NCBI GenBank assembly: GCA_029891345.1
Contig: CM057002.1
Location: forward strand, 67,164,590 to 67,228,589
From: Dryococelus australis
Taxonomy: Eukaryota > Arthropoda > Insecta > Phasmatodea > Phasmatidae
Direction of reading: 5' to 3'
DNA length: 64,000 nucleotides
Shown here: positions 58,005 to 64,000 of the stretch, one piece after another
Layout of the letters: each line of letters opens with the position of its first letter
How positions within the stretch are numbered: position 1 is the first letter of the stretch
The notes under the pieces: model-generated
Seen by the model: only the letters and a program-made list of their open reading frames with translations
Told to the model about the DNA's origin: nothing
Database searches by the model: none
Program-made: the position numbers and the translations under genes

Positions 58005-59768
58005 TGTACTTCCGATTGAATGAGCGATTGCTATTGGACGTAAGTCATTGCGCGGGTGTGCCGTAAGTTGCCGGATAACCCATCATGCAACACAAAAAAT
58101 GAATAAAATCGATAGCGGTCCTCTCGAAGGAAGAATACTTATTCATATGCCTCGTCATCGTTTCATCATTCCAGCGTTAGTCATCGAAATATACCGCAGG
58201 CCTAAAATTGAGTGTGTGCATGTGTCTATATATACACGCGCGCGCGAGAGTACAGACTGAAAGTAGGCGGGAATTGTTCATACAGTCGTTAGTTTGTATT
58301 TTACAGACTTTGTTCCCCGCCATAATTTTAATTTTAAGTTTGTGGAAAAAGAAGTCCTAGTTAAAGACAATTTCTAGAGCTGTTGGTTTCAGTCTGATAT
58401 CACATAAATTCCTGTTTGCTGGGTTTCATTGGCGCATTCAACGTAGTCTATGAACTCAGACCATGGGTTGTCTTATTCCTCGAACAAAAATTAAAACTTA
58501 CATTTACAAATAGTCCATATTACTTGTAAACACCAATTGACAAACTGCTCTCATTGTCAAAGGTTTCAAATTTTCTTCTTCCATACGCACTTTTTTTTTT
58601 TTTTTTCCCCCCCTCAAACGCTCCACAAGGATTTTTATGCAAAACTGCTTGACCATCACTAGCTGTGCAGGCAACATTAAAAGTTCTACATGCAATTATG
58701 TTGTTAAGTTCAAAGGTTGACATATATTTTATTGAAATGTGTGTTGAATAGGAAGAGTAGGCGTGGAAGGAGAATTATTCCTGCGAAAGCAATTTTTTTT
58801 TTTTTTTTTTTTACTGTTCGCACGGGAAGACTGGTGTTAAGTGTCTGTGTGATTGTTATTATAGGAATGAGAAACTAAAAGTGTCGGCATGCCAATGTTA
58901 TGCTCGCAAAATACTATGGACCAAACCCACTCCCCATAAAAAAAAAGTTACCAAAAGCAATCTCTCGAAATAATGAATTTTTCCAGCAAATAAAATTTCT
59001 ATAATACTAAAAGGAAAATCGATATTTCTCTTAATCAAATTAATTTTTAATAATCTATTATTCTTCCAATTAATTTTCTTTTTTCTTTTGTCTACTCCTA
59101 TCTTATATCGTTAAGTTTTACAGGAATTTCCACCATCGTGTTAGAGCTGTTAGCACTATTTATGGGAAGAATTAAAATATAGGTGAATTATTTGACAACA
59201 AGCGGCACTATTGCTCGCTAATCATGTATGTTCTTACATGTTCCCGGGACAATAATGGCAAGAACGGATACGAGGGCAGACTGTTGAAAATTACATTCCC
59301 AATATTTTACTTTGTGTTTATAATTTTATGCTGTCCATGCTATTTTTTTTTTGTACTTTCTTGAATGCTGAATGTAAATATTTGACTTGAGAGACATTTT
59401 ATTGAAACGAGAAATTTTGCTAACAGAACAATAAATCGAATAATCGATTATTTCAGTACAATTAACTGATATAATGAATAGAAACACCTTGATAAATCGA
59501 AGGTATCGATTAATTGCATGATTCTCATAACCGCCCATTCCTTAGGAGATCCAAGAGTTTGCCTCCAACTACCCTTGCCCTTCCAGGTTTAATAGTTGAG
59601 GTAAGCAGGTGAGTGTGTGCATAGTTATGTTGGTAGGGAATTACGGCTAAGTAAGTACACGTATAGCCCCTGCTACAATTAGCCTGTCTTTTTGTCTTGT
59701 CCTCTCCGACAACAACACCAAACCGTGCATATAAAACTGATTAAAGATGAATTAAGCTTTTGTCTATC
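58005..59768. other. Unassigned DNA with T runs
   Basis: T runs near 58590-58606 and 58794-58812. No gene or element recognised. Confidence 0.4.
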
Positions 59769-59935
59769 TCGACTTCATTTATACTAGCGAAGTTCCTTCT
59801 CTTATACCTGACCAGGTATAACTCAGTGTACGTATACGTAAACATAAAGAGCAAGGAAAAAAACTTAATTTAACAAGAAGCGAAACTGAAATATGGTAGC
59901 TCAAACAGATTAAACTCTAAAAATGATATTTGGTT
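59769..59935 (+). repeat. Dispersed repeat R1, copy 2
   Basis: GACTTCATTTATACTAGCGA, GTATACGTAAACATAAAGAG and AACAAGAAGCGAAACTGAAA, in the same order as the complement of 22560-22745. No SINE is attached here. Confidence 0.7.
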
Positions 59936-59939
59936 TCCA

Positions 59940-60178
59940 CTGGCTATTCACGGTAAAGTGAGCACTTTTGAGGCCCTAGTTACGTTCACTTTTCAGGCAT
60001 TTTTTTTTATCCTTCAGCCACATTTTAAAATAAATATTGCCGTGTAAGTAATAAACACAGTGTGTATATTTCACCGCGCTGAGAAGTTAATGTCTAGGGC
60101 TAAAATAATATATATTTATTGGCTATTATTCAAAATGGGAGGGCTTTCAAAAGTGGTCACTTTATTGCGAATAGCCTA
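59940..60178. mobile_element. MITE family A, full copy
   Basis: GGCTATTCACGGTAAAGTGA to TTTATTGCGAATAGCCTA, with AATAAACACAGTGTGTATAT in the body. Confidence 0.9.
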
Positions 60179-61019
60179 TAATTACTGTATGTACATATCT
60201 TGAGCAAGACTAGGAACAAGGGGGTTTAAAGAAATAAAAGTTACAATAACACAATAGTATGTATTATCCGCATTACCAATCATAAATATAAATATGCAGA
60301 TACTACAAAGTATCTGGGACGAAAACATGAGATCGCATCTCAGCTCATTAAACTTAATAAACATAGCTATAATGAGCACTTAACAGATTAATGAGAATTG
60401 AATGCAGCAATTCCTTGAAATAAATTGTCGAATCGACAGCAACAAGTGACACATTGACTAAACTGAACGTATAGATAAACAGGTGTAACTAGGGTATACA
60501 AATAGTTAAGGTGATGAAAGGTAAACAAATTAAAAATGCTAAGGAATAATGATGCGTGTGTTTGTGGAATCATCGGCGCATATTCTTCATGCACTTGGCA
60601 GCACTTCTCATGAAAATTGTTTCATTATATCTCGGGAACTACTCAAGCTATTCCTGCTCAATATAAGTAGTATTATTTTAGACCATTTAGATATAAGCAA
60701 TTTAAATGTAATGCACTTATTTTCAAAATGGCAGCCATTTTTTGACCAAACTTGATAAGTTGAGGATATCTGTTAGGTTTCTCGTATCTCGGGGAAACGA
60801 TCAACTGTGGGTCAGTTTCAAAATGGCGGCTATTTAAATATTTAATATTAGTATGCTCTGTTATATATTCTGTAAACAACACACAATTCACGTGCTATTA
60901 TAGCTGCAAACACGAATACTTAATCATACGACTCTTTTATACCTTATTTTACAGTTCTTTTAGGGAGGGAATAATTCTGATCGTAGTTTTATTAGTGTGG
61001 ATGAAACATGCGCCGTTGC
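60179..61019. other. Unassigned DNA
   Basis: Two similar phrases, TTTTCAAAATGGCAGCC (60720) and TTTCAAAATGGCGGCTA (60818), each near a TCTCGGG(A/G)AAC motif, suggest non-coding transposon DNA; class unknown. Confidence 0.35.
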
Positions 61020-61622
61020 TGTCGTTGTTTCTAAGCCAGAGGTACTGTTGTGATACACTCTTGCATATACTAGCCTACCCTGTCGTTGTTTCTAAGCCAG
61101 AGGTACTGTTGTGATACACTCTTGCATATACTAGCCTACCCTGTCGTTGTTTCTAAGCCAGAGGTACTGTTGTGATACACTCTTGCATATACTAGCCTAC
61201 CCTGTCGTTTCTAAGCCAGAGGTACTGTTGTGATACACTCTTGCATATACTAGCCTACCCTGTCGTTGTTTCTAAGCCAGAGGTACTGTTGTGATACACT
61301 CTTGCATATACTAGCCTACCCTGTCGTTGTTTCTAAGCCAGAGGTACTGTTGTGATACACACTTGCATATACTAGCCTACCCTGTCGTTGTTTCTAAGCC
61401 AGAGGTACTGTTGTGATACACTCTTGCATATACTAGCCTACCCTGTCGTTGTTTCTAAGCCAGAGGTACTGTTGTGATACACTCTTGCATATACTAGCCT
61501 ACCCTGTCGTTGTTTCTAAGCCAGAGGTACTGTTGTGATACACTCTTGCATATACTAGTCTACCCTGTCGTTTCTAAGCCAGAGGTACTTTAGTGATACA
61601 CTCTTGCATATACTAGCCTACC
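61020..61622. repeat. Minisatellite, 61 bp x 10
   Basis: Ten nearly identical units starting TGTCGTTGTTTCTAAGCCAG. Units 4 (61203) and 10 (61566) both lack the same three bases. Confidence 0.97.
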
Positions 61623-62848
61623 ATTTCCGCGACTAACATCCTTATATTGCATAATGTTTGCATCGTGGCTTGTAAAAATTACGGTTTATTGTTTCTTACA
61701 TGTAAAAATTATAAAAAAAACGTAAATTTACACAAATTTAAATACGGGTGACTGAAAGTTCATATCTTCGTTCAATATAATGTATCATAATCATCATCAA
61801 ACAGTTTAATCGTGAAGGGATGTGGCCTCTTAAGAGTTAGGAATTCAGGTAGAATTTCAATAGTCTTCTCGAGGTAGAACGATCTTGAATGAGTTTTAAT
61901 GTATGCGTACGAAAATTTATTTTACAAAAATTCGTACATAAACTGATACAAATTAAAAATAAAAATATATTCTCTTACTATGAGGAGTTTTTCAAATTGC
62001 GAAACATTTCGTAGCATGATTTTAAATATTTCTTGAACTATCTTACGACATTTTATTTTAATATGAGTTATCTCATTTCGGTAAGTGATTCGGGATCTTG
62101 GTATGCCATTATACTGTAACTATGCGGTCAAAAATATTTTATTTGATGGAATAGTGTTACAACTTATTAGTTTACAAGTTAAAAGTGTTTCGTACAAATT
62201 TAAAGAGATGCATTTTCTTTCAGCGACAAGCAAGTCCCTCATCAAAGGATAATTAATGTTGGTTTTATAGCACTGGAAAATAACCCACTAAGTAAGACAT
62301 TTTAGATATGTAAGAATATCGTTTGCTGGCGAATGTGTCAAAGTTGATGGAGGAAATCAGTAGATACAACTATATCCCAAAGAGACAGTCAGCAGCGGCC
62401 TGCAGTTGTAATGTTGTTTGTGCTAGGTAACTGCAGACAGAGAGTTCATAGTTCTCATGAATGGAAGGCAGTGTTCTAAGCAATATCTTTCACAAAGAAA
62501 CTCGGTAAAGAAGGAATGAATAGAGGGAGCGCACACTGAGAATGTCTCGTGTTATCAGTTACGTAATGTGTTTGTTTCCGCAGCTCTCACAGATTACGGC
62601 CCTACAGACATTCGTCGGCAGTTGCTTATCCAGACTTGTGAGTCATTAGGCGCGTCGCTGACGACCTTGTCTATAAAGGCGACCGACCAAACAATATATA
62701 CGCGTGCCTAGTTCGTCCTTACAGCACGCCCCAACCTCGCTCGCGAATTACCTTGCAGTGTGTGTATTGCGCATGAGCAATCTACTGCAGCACTTTAATA
62801 CACTAGGGCGGAATACAGTTGGGGTATACTCGAGGCTTAACTGTTCTA
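61623..62848. other. Unassigned DNA
   Basis: AT-rich up to about 62400, then more balanced. No gene or element recognised. Confidence 0.4.
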
Positions 62849-63325
62849 TAGGCTATTTACGGTAAAGTGAGCACTTTTGAAACCAGCCTCATTTGGAATA
62901 ATAGTCCGTAAATATGTTTATATTTTATTTTAGCCTTAGACGTCAACTTCCTAATGTGGTGGAATATAAACAGTGTGTTTATTATAGACCATTCACGATA
63001 AAGTGAGCACTTTTGAAACCAGTCTCATTTGGAATAATAGTCGATAAATGTATTTTACTTTAACCGTAAACGTTAACTTCCAAGTGCAGTAGATTACACA
63101 CACTGTGTTTAGTACTTGTATTGCAATGTTTATGTAAAAAGGCCATTCAGGTATTAAAAATGGCTGAAATAAAAAAATAACTAGGGTTTCAAAGTGCTCA
63201 CGTTACCGTGAACAGCCTATACTTACATGCCAATATATATTTAGAAAGATAGTTAAGGAATAAAAAATGACTGAAACGAAAAATAATAGGGCCTCTAAAG
63301 TATCCACTTTATTGTAAACAGCGTA
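62849..63325. mobile_element. MITE family A, outer copy of a nested pair
   Basis: The left part is 62849-62984 (TAGGCTATTTACGGTAAAGT to GTGTGTTTATTA). The right part is 63220-63325 (TACTTACATGCCAATATATA to GTAAACAGCGTA). The two halves are separated exactly by the inner copy, with TA on both sides. Confidence 0.95.
62985..63219. mobile_element. MITE family A, inner copy of a nested pair
   Basis: 235 bp, from TAGACCATTCACGATAAAGT to GTTACCGTGAACAGCCTA, inserted at a TA inside the GTTTATTACTTACATG block of the outer copy. Confidence 0.97.
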
Positions 63326-63370
63326 TATTTACAAAGAACGAGGTAAAGTGCAGGGTTTCTGCCAGTATGC

Positions 63371-63600
63371 GTGGGGCCGCGGTGGTGTAATGGCCAGACT
63401 ACTCGCCTTCCACCAAGACGAACCGACTTCAATTCCCGGTGGATCGTGCCCGGATTTTCGCAAGTGGGAATCGTGCCGGACGATGCAGCTGTTCGGCGGG
63501 TTTTCTCGGGAATCTCTCGTTTCCCTTCGCCCTTGCACTCCGGTGCTGCTCCATACCTCGTTTCACGCTCATCGGCCAAATATGTCTACTCCACTCCTAC
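63371..63600 (+). mobile_element. tRNA-headed SINE, family 2, well preserved
   Basis: The head GGGGCCGCGGTGGTGTAATG and CCAGACTACTCGCCTTCCAC, the box B-like GACTTCAATTCCCGGTGGAT, then GGATTTTCGCAAGTGGGAAT, GATGCAGCTGTTCGGCGGGT and CGCTCATCGGCCAAATATGT. The open frames on both strands are shadows of the element. Confidence 0.85.
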
Positions 63601-63711
63601 CTTGTTTTGAAATCAAGTTAGGCAGATGATACACTATACTAATAAAGCTTTTCAAAATGACCGAGAACTATATTTCCAATGTATTATTATTGGCTACATG
63701 TTTGTGACTGC

Positions 63712-64000
63712 TTGAGGTCCGCAGGTAGACACTGCACGTTATTTGAGGTCCGCAGGTAGACACTGCACGTTAGTTGAGAGGTCCGCGGGTAGACACTGCA
63801 CGTTAGTTGAGGTCCGCAGGTAGACACTGCACGTTAGTTGAGGTCCGCAGATAGACACTGCACGTTAGTTGAGGTCCGCAGGTAGACACTGCACACGTTA
63901 GTTGAGGTCCGCAGGTAGACACTGCACACGTTAGTTGAGGTCCGCAGGTAGACACTGCACACGTTAGTTGAGGTCCGCAGGTAGACACTGCACACGTTAG
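63712..64000. repeat. Minisatellite, 30-33 bp x about 9, cut by the window end
   Basis: Units TTGAGGTCCGCAGGTAGACA + CTGCACGTTAG. The last four carry an extra AC (CTGCACACGTTAG). The minus-strand frame of repeating CGPQLTC is an artefact. Confidence 0.95.

Noticed and set aside
61020-61622. CRISPR-like array
   Set aside because: Units are contiguous tandem repeats without unique spacers, and the genome is eukaryotic.
63295-63629. Several overlapping frames on both strands
   Set aside because: All lie in the SINE at 63371-63600.

Overview
The window looks like intergenic or intronic DNA from a large, AT-rich, repeat-dense arthropod genome, most likely an insect. The reasons are the degraded Tc1/mariner and Jockey-type elements, the tRNA-headed SINEs, the long TA, CT and poly-purine tracts, and the absence of any operon or long open gene. 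Species cannot be fixed from the sequence. No complete host protein-coding gene, tRNA, rRNA or CRISPR array could be supported. Host signals are limited to three weak candidates: a GC-richer promoter or leader-like block near 900-1300, a possible secreted-protein first exon at 28468-28710, and a 116-codon reading frame on the minus strand at 57654-58004. Layout: 2.1-7.7 kb holds the two ends of a broken, repeat-type insect gene family read on the minus strand. 8.1-9.1 kb is a LINE reverse-transcriptase relic. 19.4-22.0 kb is a 5'-truncated Jockey-type LINE that appears to have landed inside an older terminal-repeat element. 22.5-26.3 kb is a cluster of SINEs and two transposase relics. 27.4-28.3 kb holds a minisatellite and a long MITE. 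28.4-29.1 kb holds a candidate exon and a LINE tail. 33.6-37.7 kb holds a possible solo LTR, several MITEs and a Harbinger-like non-autonomous element. 38.9-40.7 kb holds a 48-bp minisatellite and a nearly full-length Tc1-like element. 41.3-49.3 kb is a mosaic of MITEs, an element with long inverted arms, and dispersed repeats. 50.7-56.2 kb is the most remarkable part. 56.7-64.0 kb is MITEs, three minisatellites and SINEs. The main discovery candidate is the 5.5-kb AT-rich block at about 50690-56166. It is bounded by diverged inverted repeats of about 0.42 kb and carries short reading frames on both strands. Some resemble parts of Polinton/adintovirus-like elements: a capsid-like protein, a region usually found in front of a protein-primed DNA polymerase, and a small companion protein. 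It is broken in many places and is treated here as a fossil virus-like element. A MITE has since inserted into it. The second theme is a large MITE complex whose members share termini close to TAGGCTGTTCACGGTAAAGT. There are about 18 copies or fragments in 64 kb, in a short form of about 235-240 bp and a long form of about 370-430 bp, plus more distant relatives. One nested pair at 62849-63325 leaves an intact empty site and so shows a TA target duplication. Family names rest on motif recognition by eye, not on database searches.
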